This document shows, piece after piece, positions 42,537 to 55,087 of a stretch of DNA of 64,000 nucleotides. Numbering within the stretch: the stretch's first letter is position 1; every line of letters starts with the position of its first letter. The DNA comes from Hyaloraphidium curvatum (taxonomy: Eukaryota > Monoblepharomycota > Hyaloraphidiomycetes > Hyaloraphidiales > Hyaloraphidiaceae), in assembly GCA_025558095.1 (NCBI GenBank), contig JAIVFI010000036.1:310001-374000 (forward strand), in the 5' to 3' direction. The position numbers and the translations under genes are program-made. The notes under the pieces were generated by a model. It was given only the letters and a program-made list of their open reading frames with translations, did not search any database and was not told where the DNA came from.

Positions 42537-45195
42537 ATGTGCGAGACTATAACGCGTTCCCGCTCTAGTCCGTATCGCTGGGCCGGGGCCCTTCGCAAGA
42601 CTCTCCCTCGGGCCAAGTTCCTGCCCCTCTTCCTCGACGTCTGGTGCGCAACTGCGGCCAAAGGAGCGGTCGTGCAAATTGCTGCTGGGTGGCAGCACTC
42701 CCTGGCACTTCTGGACGACGGCACCGTCCGGGCATGGGGCGACAATTCCTACGGGCAACGCGACGTTCCCGCCGGACTCGCGAACGTGCGAAGCATTTCG
42801 ACCAAGGGGTCACACAACCTTGCGCTGCTGCAGGACGGAACAGTTCGAGCCTGGGGCATTAATGACTCGGGGCAGCTCAACGTACCAGCGGGACTTTCGA
42901 ATGTCAAGCAGGTTGCTGCGGGAGGGGAGCACTCCATTGCTTTGCTCAACGACGGAACGATCCGAGCCTGGGGTAGCGATTCCTGGGGCACGACTGCTCT
43001 GCCACCAGGTCTTGGCAAGGCAATTCACGTCGCTGCGGGATGGAGGCACTCTTTCGTTTTGCTCGAGGACGGAACTCCGCTCGCATGGGGCAGCAATGAC
43101 TCGGGACAGACCAACATCCCAGATGGCCTGATCGGCAGGGTCCGAGAGATTGTTGCAGGAAGCTCTCACGGCATTGCTGCCCTCCAGGATGGCAGCTTGC
43201 GAGCTTGGGGTTCAAACGCCCTGCAGCTGAACATCCCTCCACAGACGGCAGATCCTGTGATGCTGGACGCCTATAATCACAATCTCGCACTCCTTCGCAA
43301 TGGTACTGTCGCCGGATGGGGCGACAATGACTATGGACAAGCAACCGTGCCACCAATCTTCGGCGGAGTGCGGCTGGTTGCCTCAGGTGGAAGGCATTCG
43401 CTAGTTTTGCTTGAGAACGGCACGGTCCGAGGATGGGGATCAAATGAGAAGGGGCAGCTCAATATCCCAAGCGACCTGCAGAAGCCTGTGACTACGATGG
43501 CCGCTCCGCCCTCCCCAACTTCGTCGGCTGGAGAATCTTCAACCCCTATCGGCGCAATCGTAGGCGGTGTACTGGGCGGCGTTCTAGCTCTTGCTCTTGT
43601 TATTGGAGGACTTCTCTACTATCGACACAAGCGATCCACCTCGAATGCCAAGTTTGCATCGCAAGAGGATTTCAATTCTGCAAAGACGGGCGGCTACGGG
43701 GACGAGAAGAAGCCTGCTGGAGTGGATGAGCGAGAGGAAGCTGCCGATCTGGAACGTCGCCAGCGGGAAGCAGGGGAGACCGAGCAGGAACGGCGTGAGG
43801 CAGTCGAGGCCGCTGAAGCCGTACGAAGGCGACTTGAGGATTTCGCGGCTGCGGCAGCAGAAGAAGAAAGAAAGCGACAGCAAGTCCTGGAGATGGAACG
43901 TTGCCAGCGTGAAGCCGGAGTGGTGGAGCGTCGTCGTCATGAGGCGGCTGAAATGGAGCGCCTGAGGCGGGAGGTGGACGCTGCGGCTGCCGCCGCAGCA
44001 GCAGAAGCCCAAGCCAAGGCTGTTCGCGAGGCTGAGCGGGCTCGACAAGAAGCGGAGCGCCAGAGGGTTGAAGCTGAGCGGCGGATGGCCGCAGCCGGAG
44101 TAACCATGCCTGCGGACGGCACCATCGGCTGGACACCGTCCAACGAACCATCCCACGGAGCCAGGTCTATCGGCACGGCGGTCGCCAACGCGGCACCTTC
44201 CTCGTTATCTGGCGCATCTACGGCAGCATCGAAGCCATCCATACAGCGCGCTTTCACAGCTCAATGGGTCAAGCTGGACGAGCTCTCGGTCGATCGCTCC
44301 AAGCCGCTGGGCCGAGGCGGATTCGGCGAAGTGTTCCGCGGCCGTTACATGGACATGGACGTCGCTGTTAAGTTCATGCTTGACACGGACGAGAAGTCGC
44401 AGGCGTCTTTCCGGTCGGAGATCACCGTTTGGGCAGACCTGCCTCACAGCGACTATGGTGAGCAGTATCGCATTGTCGCCTTGTTCCGAACTGATGTAGC
44501 GACCAACAGTCGTCCCACTGATCGGCTACCGCACGGACCCGACATTCATGGTCACGCACCTCTACGCCGGCGGTAGCCTCGTCGCCTACCTCTCTTCACT
44601 CGGCTGGCCCCGCGCCGAGTCCCTCCGCCTCCTCATCCACGTCGCCCGCGGTCTTGCCTTCCTCCACTCCAAGGGCATCCTGCACTGCGACGTCAAGGGC
44701 GAGAATGCGCTCGTGGACCTCTCGGACCCCGAGCGCCCCGTCGCCAAGATCGCGGACTTTGGCCTGGCCAAGACCCGCACCTCGATTCTCAACACGGTCG
44801 GCAACAAGGCGTATCAGTACAAGGGCATGCACGGGTACACGCTGGCCTTCGCGGCGCCCGAGATGTTCGACGGCGATCCGCCGAGGAAGCCCGTGGACGT
44901 ATGGAGCTTTGCGATGATGCTCTATCAGGTACTCGCGAAGGGCAAACAGCCATACGGGGACCTGAGCGGGATTCCGGCGGTGGGTTTAGGACGCAATCGG
45001 AGCCGCAATGCTTGCTGACCCGTCCACTCGCAGATGACCAAGGCGATCGTCATGGGCAAGCCGCCGACCAGGACCGCCGACATGGGGGACGACGTGTGGG
45101 CGATCCTGGAGCGCTGCTGGGCGCTGGATCCGGAAGCGAGGCCGACGATGGACCAAGTCGTCGAGGACCTGAGCAAGTTGGTGCCGCGGGAGTGA
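42537..45195 (+). CDS. Receptor-like kinase with RCC1-repeat ectodomain
   Basis: Three exons (introns 44458-44509, 44980-45033) give 850 residues. A short basic leader with FLPLFLDVWCATAAKGAVV may be a signal sequence. Residues ~48-320 are seven or so RCC1/beta-propeller repeats of the form HSLALLDDGTVRAWGDNSYG with QLNVPAGL between them, the type common in bacterial surface proteins. A membrane span lies at ~340-362 (GAIVGGVLGGVLALALVIGG), then a basic stop-transfer, a Glu/Arg-rich coiled coil (~395-520), and a kinase (~576-850): LGRGGFGEVFRGRYM, VAVKFML, ILHCDVKGENALVD, IADFGLAKT, FAAPEMF, and RPTMDQVVEDL. The kinase is tyrosine-kinase-like (TKL) in style with HCD for HRD but a complete DFG. 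Predicted plasma-membrane receptor. Confidence 0.87.
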
Positions 45196-45627
45196 TTCAT
45201 GGGAATGAAGTTGGCACGTCTTGTGGGAGAAAGATAGAGCATCATTCGTGTTCAGTTCGGTCACTGAAGCTACCGAAGCACTTGAATCGTCGCAACGTCC
45301 GTTTTTTTGGACTCCTTTTGGATTGGAGACGGGCGCGGAACGACCCTACGGCCCCGAATCAAACTCACCTGCATCGCCAGCCGACGCTGCTACGGCCTCG
45401 CACCACTATTGGATAATTCAATCAACCTCTCTATCATCGCGCGGTATGCATTGCTCGAGAGGTGATGGACGATGAGTTAACTCCTTCGGCTACGAGGATG
45501 GACCCGACCCGCATGGCACCACAACTGAAAGGCCAATCCAACGGCGTCCCTATTTAGCTCCTACAAGAGGCCTCTCTCCGTCTTTCTTTTCCAAATGCCG
45601 CGCCCCCGTCATCCCCGCACCGTCCGT
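45196..45627. other. Intergenic region between convergent genes, nothing recognised
   Basis: 432 bp between the end of the receptor kinase and the end of the ABCG gene. It should contain both polyadenylation regions. No ORF with family features, RNA gene or repeat was seen. Confidence 0.5.
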
Positions 45628-48489
45628 CTACTTCTGCCTGAAGTTGCAGAACCACAGGCACAGGTACGCCAGGATGAACCAGCCAACGCCCGTGATGAAC
45701 GCAACGGCCTGACGAGGACAGCACAGCGTGAGCTCCGAAAGCGATGCAGGCGTCCGTCCCAACTCACCACGTAGAACCCGTCCGACGTTGCCGCAAAGTT
45801 GTCCTTGCCGGGACCGACGATCTGACCCGTCGAGTTGCGGACGTACCACTCGAGACCCGAGATGGCGTCGAGGAAGCCCTCCCCAGTGTCGAAGACGCAG
45901 GGCGTGAAGCCCGGCAGGGGGTTGGCGACGAGCTCGGTGGCCATGTTCATGATGCTCTTGGCCGTCACGGTCTGGTTGAGCGCCTGGTTGATCGCGGCAG
46001 TGTTGCTGGCGGGGATGTTGGCGGCGGCGGCAAAGACGGCGGTCGCGGCGGCGACGATGCTCTGCAGGTTCGAGATGACGTCGGCGGCGTTGTTGGCAGC
46101 CTGGGCGGCGGCGAGCGAGGTCTGCGCGTTCTTCAGCGTCGTGCCCGAGTTCCAGAAGCTGTTGATGGTCGCGTTCTGCTCCGCCGTGGCCTGCGGGAAG
46201 GATCCGAACGAGTTGAGGGTCTGCACGATGGTGGGGTTGCCGGCAGCCGCCTGGGCGGTGAGGTTCTTGGCCGCGCCGTAGTAGCCCGTCAGAGCCGTGC
46301 CGCCCAAGTCGAGGGGCTTGATCAAGCTGGTCTGCGGGTCGTCGGTCTGGGTGCACGACAGGGGCTCGTCGAGGGCCTCGTGCCGCACGACAGGGACGAT
46401 GAAGCTGCGGGCGTACGAGAACCACGAGAAGAACTCGCGGGCCGAAGGCGAGCGCGGGAAGAGGAAAGCGTCCGTGCAGTAGATCTGGTGGGGGCCGCAT
46501 GGTGGGGTCAGCCCAGGCGCGAGCGAGCGAGCGTGCGAGGATACAGACCGAGCTAAGAGCCAGAGAGTAGAAGAAGTTGAGCGTGAAAGCCGCGTTGGCG
46601 TAGGGGATCGAGGCGGCGCCTGTGATGCATGCGATGTCAAAAGTCTGCGGTGACGTCCGCATGCGACAAACGCACAGTAAGCACAGAGCAGATTCATCCC
46701 GGTCGAGCCAAAGGTCACGGCGACACCGAAGCCGAGGTACATGCCGATGTTGGACTTGATCCAGCCGGACATCGAGAACATGATGGCGCCCTTAAGACCC
46801 GACGAGGTCAGATCGCGAATGAAAGTGGTTGGTGTCCCAACCCACCTGGACAAGCATAATGCACGACAGGAAGACGAACTCGACCCAGAACATGACCAGC
46901 AGGTGGCCGAATCGGTGGTAGTACCCGGCAGCCTCCTCATGGTAGTAGGCCTTGCGCTTCTCGACCCAGTAGGCGATCACCGAGGAGCCCCATCCGGGAA
47001 TCATGACTGCGTAGGCGAAGATCTCGTTCTCGCGCGACAGCATGCCGGTCAGCGTGCGGGGGAGGTTGAAGAAAGCGCCGCCGAAGAAGAGCGCGACGAT
47101 GACGGCCGAGATGATGCGCGAGGTCGACATGACGGGGTTGCGGGCGTAGACGAGGATCTGGCGCTTGAAGAGCTGGAAGAACTGCTGCCAGACGGGCGCG
47201 ACCTGGTAGAATCCCATCTTGTCGGCGAACGTCGGCGTCTGGTCGGCCTTGGACACGACGTCGTTGATGGAGCCCTGGCCCGAGTGGATGGCTTCGACCT
47301 TCTTGGAGAGGATGGTCCGCTCGGCCGAACCCTCCCAGGCCTCGATGAGGCGGTCGGGCTGGGCCGCGAGGGCGTCGGCGTAGACCTCGGCTGGAAGGAC
47401 GGAAAGGTCAGCTCGGGCCCGAGAAGGCGATAGAGGTCGGGCTCACCGGGGTTGCCCGCGACGGGGATGCCGAGCGACTCGAAGTACAGGATGGCGTCGA
47501 CGACACGGCCGTAGTAGCAGAGCTTGCCCTTGGCCAGCATGAGGATGTAGTCGAACTGCGCGAGGATGGTGTAGGACGGCTGGTGGATGGTGGCGACGCA
47601 GGCGAGCAGGCGCAGGCGCGTGACCTCGACGACGTTGGCGATGATCTCGCGGCCGGTGTTGGAGTCGAGGCCGGTCGTGGGCTCGTCGAGGAAGAGCACC
47701 GAGGCCACGGGCAGCAGCTCCATGGCGACGTTGAGGCGCTTGCGCTCGCCGGTGGAGAGACCGCGCTGGAGGGCGCCGCCAATGCGGCGGTCCGAGCAGT
47801 AGCCCAGGCGCATGACCTCGAGCACGTCGGAGATGCGCTGCTCGCGCTGCGCGGTGGTCCAGTTGGCGGGCAGCCGGAGCGCGGCGCCGAAGCGGAGCAT
47901 CTCCTTGCAGGTCAGTTCGGGCGTGAGCAGGTCGTCCGAGGTGACGTAGCCCGACTCCTTGACGAACGTGCGCTTGGAGAGCAACGCGCCGTTGAGGCGG
48001 ATGTCCTGCGTCCACTTGCCGGTGGTCTTGCGGAACGCCAGGACGTCGAGCAGCGTCGACTTGCCGGCGCCCGACGGGCCCATGATGGCGAGCGTCTCAC
48101 CGGGCTGCGGGACACCGGTCAGGCGGAGAGTCGCGGCACCGGCGCGGCCCGCGCACCTTGCAGTAGCCCGAGACCATGTCGAGCAGGACCTTGGGCTTGC
48201 CATCCGTCTTGAGCACGCATGAGATGTCCTTGAACGAGAAGAAGGCGGGGTTGAGCTGGTTCGGGTCCGTCACGGCCCTGCCGACGCGTCGACGGGTCAG
48301 AAGAGCGTGCCGTGCGCGGCAGCGGACGTACCAGGAAGCCAGCCTCGCGATCTTCTCGCCGGCCTTCGGCAGGGCGATGGACGTCTGGCCAGTGGCAATC
48401 TTCTGGTCGACCGCGGCGGCCGCGTCCTCCATCGTGGCAGCGGCGTCGACCACGGTCTGCGCCGCGACGGTCTCGGGTGCTCCCGACAT
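45628..48489 (-). CDS. ABCG-type half ABC transporter
   Basis: Seven exons (introns 48105-48156, 47391-47446, 46791-46845, 46620-46675, 46485-46548, 45709-45767) give 839 residues. The ATPase domain comes first, as in ABCG: Walker A IMGPSGAGKSTLLDVLA (~118-134), signature LSTGERKRLNVAME (~226), Walker B VLFLDEPTTGLDS and the switch HQPSYTILAQFD. The membrane part begins QFFQLFKRQILVYARNPV and has helices around IISAVIVALFFGGAFF and LLVMFWVEFVFLSCIMLV. Between helices 5 and 6 is an unusually long Asn/Ala/Thr-rich loop (~200 residues, several N-x-S/T sites), ending in a final helix AVAFITGVGWFILAYLCLWF. As a half-transporter it must dimerise. It is head-to-head with another ABCG gene. Substrate unknown; lipids, sterols or drugs are usual. 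Confidence 0.9.
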
Positions 48490-48936
48490 GGTTTGTTGCG
48501 ACCCTCGATGAGCAGTTCCGTAGGCCGCTAACACGGAGGACGGAGTGGCGGGCTCTGTGGCTCTAGAACCACACCGGCGGCGAACGTTTTGGGGCCGCAC
48601 CCGGGCGGAAAAGACTGTGGCAAGGGGTGGCGAGCGGTGCTGACCGGTTCGGACTCCGTCGAAAGTGCACAGACAGTCACGAAACACGGCCGAATAATTC
48701 ATCATGACCACTTGAATCGTCATCCATGCTGGATGGAGAGTTTGGTTGCAATGGAAACCAGGTAATCTACTCTGTCCCGGCAGTTTTATTGCAATTGGAT
48801 CCCCACAATCTATGTCTCCCGAGGCGCCACCCACTCTGTCCCCCAAACCCGCCACCAACAGGGATCCCAGGGAGAACCACATCCACAGCGACGACGCAAT
48901 CGACAACACTCCTGAACTTGCTTGGCTGCATCTACG
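48490..48936. promoter_or_regulatory. Intergenic region between divergent ABCG genes
   Basis: 447 bp between two start codons on opposite strands; it must contain both promoters. It is AT-richer than the flanking coding DNA (for example TTTTATTGCAATTGG near 48784). No specific operator recognised. Coordinate expression of the two half-transporters is inferred. Confidence 0.45.
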
Positions 48937-51509
48937 ATGGAGGCGAACCCCGTGCAGGCCGCCGCGAGCGACCACGCCGGCTGTACGGATCTCCTTTGCG
49001 TTGCCGCGGCAGTTGTTCCTCGCTCACCAGCGACCGCATCGGGACACAGACACCGTGACGTGGGAGAATGTCAACTGCAGGCTCAAGTCGGGCGGCCTCT
49101 TTGGCAAGGCCAAGGTCGTGCACTCCCTCATCGACAACACCGGCTTTGCGCGGCCCGGGGAGTCGCTGGCCATCATCGGGCCTTCGGGCGCAGGGAAGAC
49201 CACGCTGCTCGGTGCGTCTGTCGCCCCCGCTGCAATGCCACGGTTCTGACCTCCTGTGCCCCCTCAGACATCCTGTCGCAGCGCAAGTCGCTCGGCGAAA
49301 TCACCGGCGAAGTCCTCGTCAACGGCACCAAGCCCGACGTCTTCTTCAAGAGGCGGCTCGGTCAGATCACCACCATGATGGCGCACATCCCCACCATGAC
49401 CGTGCGCGAGACGCTGATGTTCGCCGCCGAGTGCCGCATGCCCCGCAACTCGACCCACGAGGAGCGCGTCGCCCGCGTCGACGAGGTCATCGCCGGGCTC
49501 AAGCTCACCAACGCCCAGAACACGCCCGTCGGCGACGAGCTCATCCGCGGTGTCTCGTCCGGCGAGAAGAAGCGTACCGAAGTCGCCACCGAGATGATTG
49601 CCCGCCCGCGCATGCTCTTCCTCGACGAGCCCACCTCGTGAGTTGCAGTGCCTCGCTCCGCCTGATCATGCATCTGACCATCGCTCTGCACAGGGGTCTC
49701 GACGATTTCGGTGCCCGCTTCACCATGGAGCTCGTGCTCAAGTACGTCAAGTCGGAGAACGTGTGCGTCGTCATTGGTGCGTTCGACTCGCTCCGTTGTG
49801 CATCTTTCTGCATCTCACGTCGAACCAAACACATTTCCAGTCATCCACCAGCCTTCGGAGGCCGTCTTCAACCTCTTTGACAACACCATGCTGCTCTCCG
49901 AGGGCCGCATCTGCTACTTTGGCCCCGTCGCCGCCGCCGAGCCCTACTTCGGCACCATGGGCTACCCGACGCCGAAGCTGCAGAACCCCATCGAGCACTA
50001 CCTTGACGTCATCAGCGCCAACACCCAGGCCGCCGCGACCTACTACGACAAGTCGCCCCTCGCCGCCGCCAACCTCGCCGAGCTCAACAGGCTCAAGTCG
50101 CTGACGTACAGCGCTGTGAGGTACTCCGAGCACATTGTCGAGAGACAGTGGTGGGACCTCATGCGGCTGCTGGGGTGGCGCTGCCTCATGCGCTACTGGC
50201 GCAACCCCTCGACCTCGTGGGGACGGCTGTTCCTTTTCCTGGTCCTGGCGGTCTTCATGGGCGGCATCTTCTACGGCGTGAGTGCATCGCCGCCCATTGC
50301 CATGGACTGGCCCGGCTCACCTCTTGCGTTTTCCGCACCAGATCGAGCCTACCAACCTCGGCACTCTGCGGCAACTCTCGACGACCTACACCTTCTTCTC
50401 CATCTTCGTCGCCATCGCCTCGGTGCCCCAGTTCCTCGAGGATCGCGAGCTGTATCTGCAGGAGATGGACGGCGCCTTCTACACGACCCCGCCCTTCTGG
50501 CTCACCTACCTCGTCCTCGAGGGCATTTTCGTCACCGTCATCACCACCATCATCATGATCATCATCTTCTACATGGCGAACCCCTGGCTGTCGTACGCCT
50601 TTGGCCGGATCTACCCCATGATGCTCCTGCAGTTCTGGCTCGCCACCGCCGTCGCCCAGGCCTGGTCGGCATGGTCCAAGACCCTCGTGCAGGCCTACAC
50701 CGCGCTCTGGGCCGCCGGTCTCATCTTCTGGATCTTCTGCGGCGTGCAGGCCCCGCTCGACACCATGTCCCCCGGCCTGCGTTGGATCGCCGACGTCAAC
50801 TACTGGCGCTGGTGCCTCATGTACGTGTGCTGGCAGATCTTCTACGACCTCAAGGTGCCCTGCGGGCCTCTGCCATCGGCCGGCATCTCCGAGGCCGTGG
50901 CCAGCGGCTTTGCGCACGCCCAGAACTCCAGCTTTGTCGCTGACAAGGCCAACGCCGTCGCCGTCACGACCTTCTGGTGCGTTTGCCTGGGAACACGCAT
51001 CGAGCACGCGCGCTAACAACATCGCAGGGCGGGCATGGACATCGTCAACGCCAACACCGAGACCGCCAAGCTCCAGTCCATCACCCCCGCGACGCAGGCC
51101 GCGCTCGCTGCCAACTCGCTCGCCATCCAGAACCGCCTCGCGCCCGCCTCGACGACCCCCGGCAACTTCACGACCCCCGGCCAGACCTCGCGGGTGCTCA
51201 CTGGCTACTCGGTCTACGACGCCGGGACGACCGCGGCGGAGACGGCCACTCGGGAGCCGGACATCTTCCCCGCCGGATCGTACTGCCCCATCGGCCAGGG
51301 CGCCGACTTCATCACCTACATCAACGGCGTTAAGCCCAACGACATTGCGACCACCAACGTCAGCTACGCCGTCAACGCGGCCCTGTTTGTCTTCTTTGCG
51401 TTCATGTGCGTTTTTCGCTCGCGTTCGGACGCTCGCCGGGATGCTGACCGCGCTCGACTTCAGGGGTCTCACGGGCCTCATGTTCTCGCGCAACTACCGC
51501 AAGCGCTAA
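48937..51509 (+). CDS. ABCG-type half ABC transporter, second of the pair
   Basis: Eight exons (introns 48983-49049, 49212-49267, 49638-49693, 49777-49840, 50278-50341, 50977-51027, 51406-51463) give 718 residues; the first junction has an alternative (donor near 48953 with acceptor at 49030). The ATPase domain has Walker A IIGPSGAGKTTLLD, signature VSSGEKKRTEVATEM, Walker B MLFLDEPTSGLDD and the switch HQPSEAVFNLFDN. The membrane domain starts RQWWDLMRLLGWRCLMRYWR, then FLFLVLAVFMGGIFYG, TYTFFSIFVAIASVPQFLED, TTIIMIIIFYMANPWLSYAF, and ends FVFFAFMGLTGLMFSRNYRKR. The large extracellular loop before the last helix again has many Asn/Thr. Splits of TSG|LDD and IV|IHQPS by introns confirm the models. 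It could be the dimer partner of the divergent gene. Confidence 0.9.
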
Positions 51510-51927
51510 GCTGGCGGACCGTGGACGGCGATTGGGGGGCGAGTTCGGGAGCGGATGCATTGGATCGGAGACGGACTTTGTAATAGACGGCGAGAAGCAT
51601 TATCATGCGTTTACCGTCACATCTAGAGTGGATGCGTCCGGGAAGGAAATGAGAAAGAGTCGTTTATGAGTCCAACGGCCTATGCGGAGGTGGGCCCCCG
51701 GCCGAACCTACTCAGGTGATGTGTCCTGTCACGCCGAAGCACTCAGAAGTCCGGAACCGCGTGGATCCAGCGCATGCCGTCAATTAAGATCATCTCTAGA
51801 GTCCCGTCATACATTCCGTCCGCGCAAATTAACCCCCGGCCCGCGCCCGTACAAGTAGTCCACACTAGCGGCGCCGCCCGCGGGGCCGTCCCCCTTTCCC
51901 GTTCCCCTGCCGGGAACGTCCGGCGCC
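51510..51927. other. Intergenic region between convergent genes, nothing recognised
   Basis: 418 bp between the stop codons of the second ABCG gene and LCB2. No ORF with family features, RNA gene or repeat was seen. Confidence 0.5.
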
Positions 51928-53847
51928 TCACGCGGGGAACCGCATCCCCATCGCGTCCCCGATCTTCTCCATCTCCTCGACCAGGTACTTGAGATCCTCG
52001 ATCGTGTGCGACGCCGACACGCACAGCCGCACGCGGCTCTGGATCAGCGGCGTCGCCGGGTACCCGACGACGACGCAGGCGATGTTGCGCTCCAGGCACA
52101 TGCGCGAGAAGGCGGCGATGTTGGCGGGGCGGAAGAGCAGCACGGGGATGATGGGGCTGCCGGGGTCACCGAGGACGAGGAAGCCGCGCTTCTTGAGCTC
52201 GGTCGAAACAAAGGCCGCGTTGCGGGCCAGCTGGGCCACGCGGCGGTGGCCCTCGTCCGTGCCGTCGTCGCCCATGATTATCTTCATCGAGGTGATGATC
52301 TGCTGCACCACGAAGGGCGGCATGGGCTCGGCGTAGACGGGCGAGTGCGAGCGCAGGCGCAGGTAGTCGACGATTTCCTGAACGTGGCGCCCGATGAGCT
52401 CCTTCCCAGGAACAGCGTCCCGCGCATCCCACCTTCTTGCCGGAAATGTACCCGCCCGCGGCGCCGAAGCTCTTGGTGAAGGTCCCCATGAGGATGTCGA
52501 CGTCCTGCGGGTCCACGCCCCAGTAGTCGCACACGCCCCTCCCGTTGGCCCCCAGCGCGCCGATCGAGTGCGCCTCGTCGACGTAGAGGTAGCATCCGTA
52601 CTTCTTCTTGATCTCGACCACCTCGGGCAGCCTGCAGATGGAGCCCTCCATCGAGTAGAGGCCCTCGACGATGATGAGGATCTTTTTCCACGGGCGGTGC
52701 GTGCGCGGCTGGCCCTGCGCGATGGCGTCACGGACCACGGCCTCGAGGTCCGTGGGGGAGTTGTGCTTGAAGACGCGGATGGAGGCGCCGCTGACGCGGG
52801 CGCCGAAGATGATGGAGGAGTGGTTGAGCTCGTCGGAAATGATGAGGCAGCCCTGTGGGTAAGCAAAAGGAGTACGTTCGTCAACGAAGACATCCCCGCG
52901 ACCGAGTCACCGCAAACCCACCTTGCCGACCAGCGCCGGGATCGTGGTGCTGTTTACCGCGAACCCCATGTTGAAGCAAACCGCGGCCTCCATCCCCACG
53001 AAACGCGCCACGACCTCCTCCAGCTCCCCGTGGAGCTCCATCGTGCCCGTCTCGAGCAGCGTCGAGCAGTTGCCCACGCCGTGCCGTTTGATGGTCTCCT
53101 CGACGTCGTCGGCGCACGGGCCCGAGGACTGCGCGAAGCCGAGGTAGTTGTAAGAGGACAGGTTAACGCACTCGGTGGTCTTGCCCGTGAGCCTGAAACC
53201 CAAACGCGGTCAGCGTGTTCTGTGGCCGGAGGATGGCAGGTGGGGCCCACTTGAAGTGCCGCTTGTGCCGGTCGATGGGCACGCGGTCCAGCAGGTTCAC
53301 GGTGCGGCCGGGGACGCCGGTGATGGGCCGGTTGAACACATCGCGGATGCGGGCGTACATGCGCCGCGTGTAGAAGTTTTCAAAGTCGGCGCTGAGCGGG
53401 GCGTATCCCTGTTTGTGGAGGGACGCGAGTGGCGGTGAGCCGAATTTCGGCAACCCACGCGCGGCCACCCACGTTCTGCGTCTTCAGGTAGGCGTACTCG
53501 CCGGCGCGGAAGATCTTGCCGAAGAAGTCCCGCAGGTGCCCGAACAGGATGAGCACCAGGTACGAGAGGTATGTGGTGACGAGCACGAACAGCGGCGCGG
53601 CGTCGGGCACGCCGTGCGTTTCGGGTGCCGGCGGCGGGGGCGGCACGCGGGACGACGTGCGGCGGTGGTGTTGCGGCGAGGGGGCAGCTGCCGGTGCCTT
53701 GGGCGACTCTGCCCGCAGTGCGATCCGCCCGACCTTCTCGGGCGTGCGTGTGTCCAGCTTGACGCCCGAGTCCGTGCGCGGCGGCGCCTTGTCCCGCTCG
53801 GCCTTTGCGCCGCCCGCCAGCGTCGACAGTCTTGCGTTGCGGCCCAT
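51928..53847 (-). CDS. LCB2: Serine palmitoyltransferase subunit 2
   Basis: Five exons (introns 53409-53472, 53193-53250, 52853-52921, 52378-52432) give 557 residues, the usual LCB2 length. After a Pro-rich N-terminus comes the membrane segment [20 protein letters not shown], then [20 protein letters not shown]. The PLP fold is complete: [58 protein letters not shown], and [14 protein letters not shown] with the Schiff-base Lys that distinguishes catalytic LCB2 from LCB1. It condenses serine and palmitoyl-CoA in the ER, the first step of sphingolipid synthesis. I start at [10 protein letters not shown] (53847); an upstream in-frame ATG at 53985 would add an Arg/Pro-rich stretch that looks noncoding. 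Confidence 0.94.
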
Positions 53848-55087
53848 TTTACGGGGCGCGGAGGCGGGGGGGCCGGGCGGGGCCGGGGACGCGGGGCGGG
53901 GAACGCGGGGCGCGGCGGCGGGGAACGGCCGGCGCGCGCGCGGTTTGCGTGCTCGCCGCGGCACAAATGCGGCCGCTGAGCTCAATCCCGGGTCGGCGGC
54001 GCGCGGCGGCGCACTTCCGGGCGCGACTGGGGCGGGCTGTCGCGCGGGATCGGCGCGGCGAGGCGCGCCCTGAGAGGGTGGCGCTCCGGCCGGGGCGCCC
54101 GCGGGGCCGCGGTGTCCCTGCTGGTGCCGGCGGTGCGGCCGATGCAGTAGCGGAGGCCCGGCTGGGCCGCGGGGCAGGGGGCAGAGTTTCTCCTCGGTTT
54201 GGGTGCTTGTGGGGCTGGGGAGGCGCGTGAAATCGCTCGGCGCAGCGAGTGACGGTTCTGCCGGATGAACACTGCACGACCTGTTCCACGTCCAATCCTC
54301 GGTAGGAGAGACGTGTAGGCAAGATTAGCATTGCTTCGGGGTCAGGGCACTTCCGCCGCCTCCGTCGCCAGACCCCGGTCCTTCCCAATGGCTTTTCTCA
54401 CAACAGCGTCCATCCGGTCCATTACAGGCCGAATTGCGTCCAATCGTCAGGCAACGTACCATTCGAGTCCTCGGCGGCGTACGGCAGGGGATTCTGGCCC
54501 TCCAGACCCCTGCCGCGCCCCGGAAGCAGTTTCCGCGGCTGGAAGGATTCCGCCTCGGGGACGGCGACATGGGACCGCCATCGGACGTGGACGATGCGGG
54601 CTTTTGACTCCCATCGATGTCGTGTACAGCTGCAGTGCAGGCGCGATGCAGCTCCTCGAGACCGGGTAGGCGAAGCATCATGTATAGGCCGGCACCGCGT
54701 CGCATTCGAGCCCGCCACAGACAGCGCAAGGAAGAGATTGATATCGCATCCGGTCCAAATGCCGCTAGAGATGCTCTTGCCCAATTCCTCGTCTGGAATG
54801 CTACGGCGGGCGTTGCACTTGCTACATTCTTTCGTGAGACAGCGCACCATTTCGACGCCAATCCGGCACCGGCCAGCGTCGAGCATGGAGCTTGTCAGTG
54901 CATTAGCCTGCGGGCGGCCCAACCGGCCTTTTGTTATATGCGTGGGCCACCGAGCGCCCGGCCGCGTGTTTGCGGCTGTGCCGATCAATTGCGCAATGAT
55001 CAGAGAGCTTCCACCATCGCTCGCCATCGTTCGGCTACAAAAGCCTGCATCTCCCTCCGGTTCCGGACATCCGAACCACCTCGCACG
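53848..55087. other. Longest apparently gene-free stretch of the window
   Basis: 1240 bp between the divergent LCB2 and TauD-family genes. The half nearest LCB2 is extremely GC-rich; the part 54330-55080 is closer to average composition and holds several ORFs with Cys/Arg/Ser-rich translations that match no family I know. A small or noncoding gene cannot be excluded. Confidence 0.45.
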
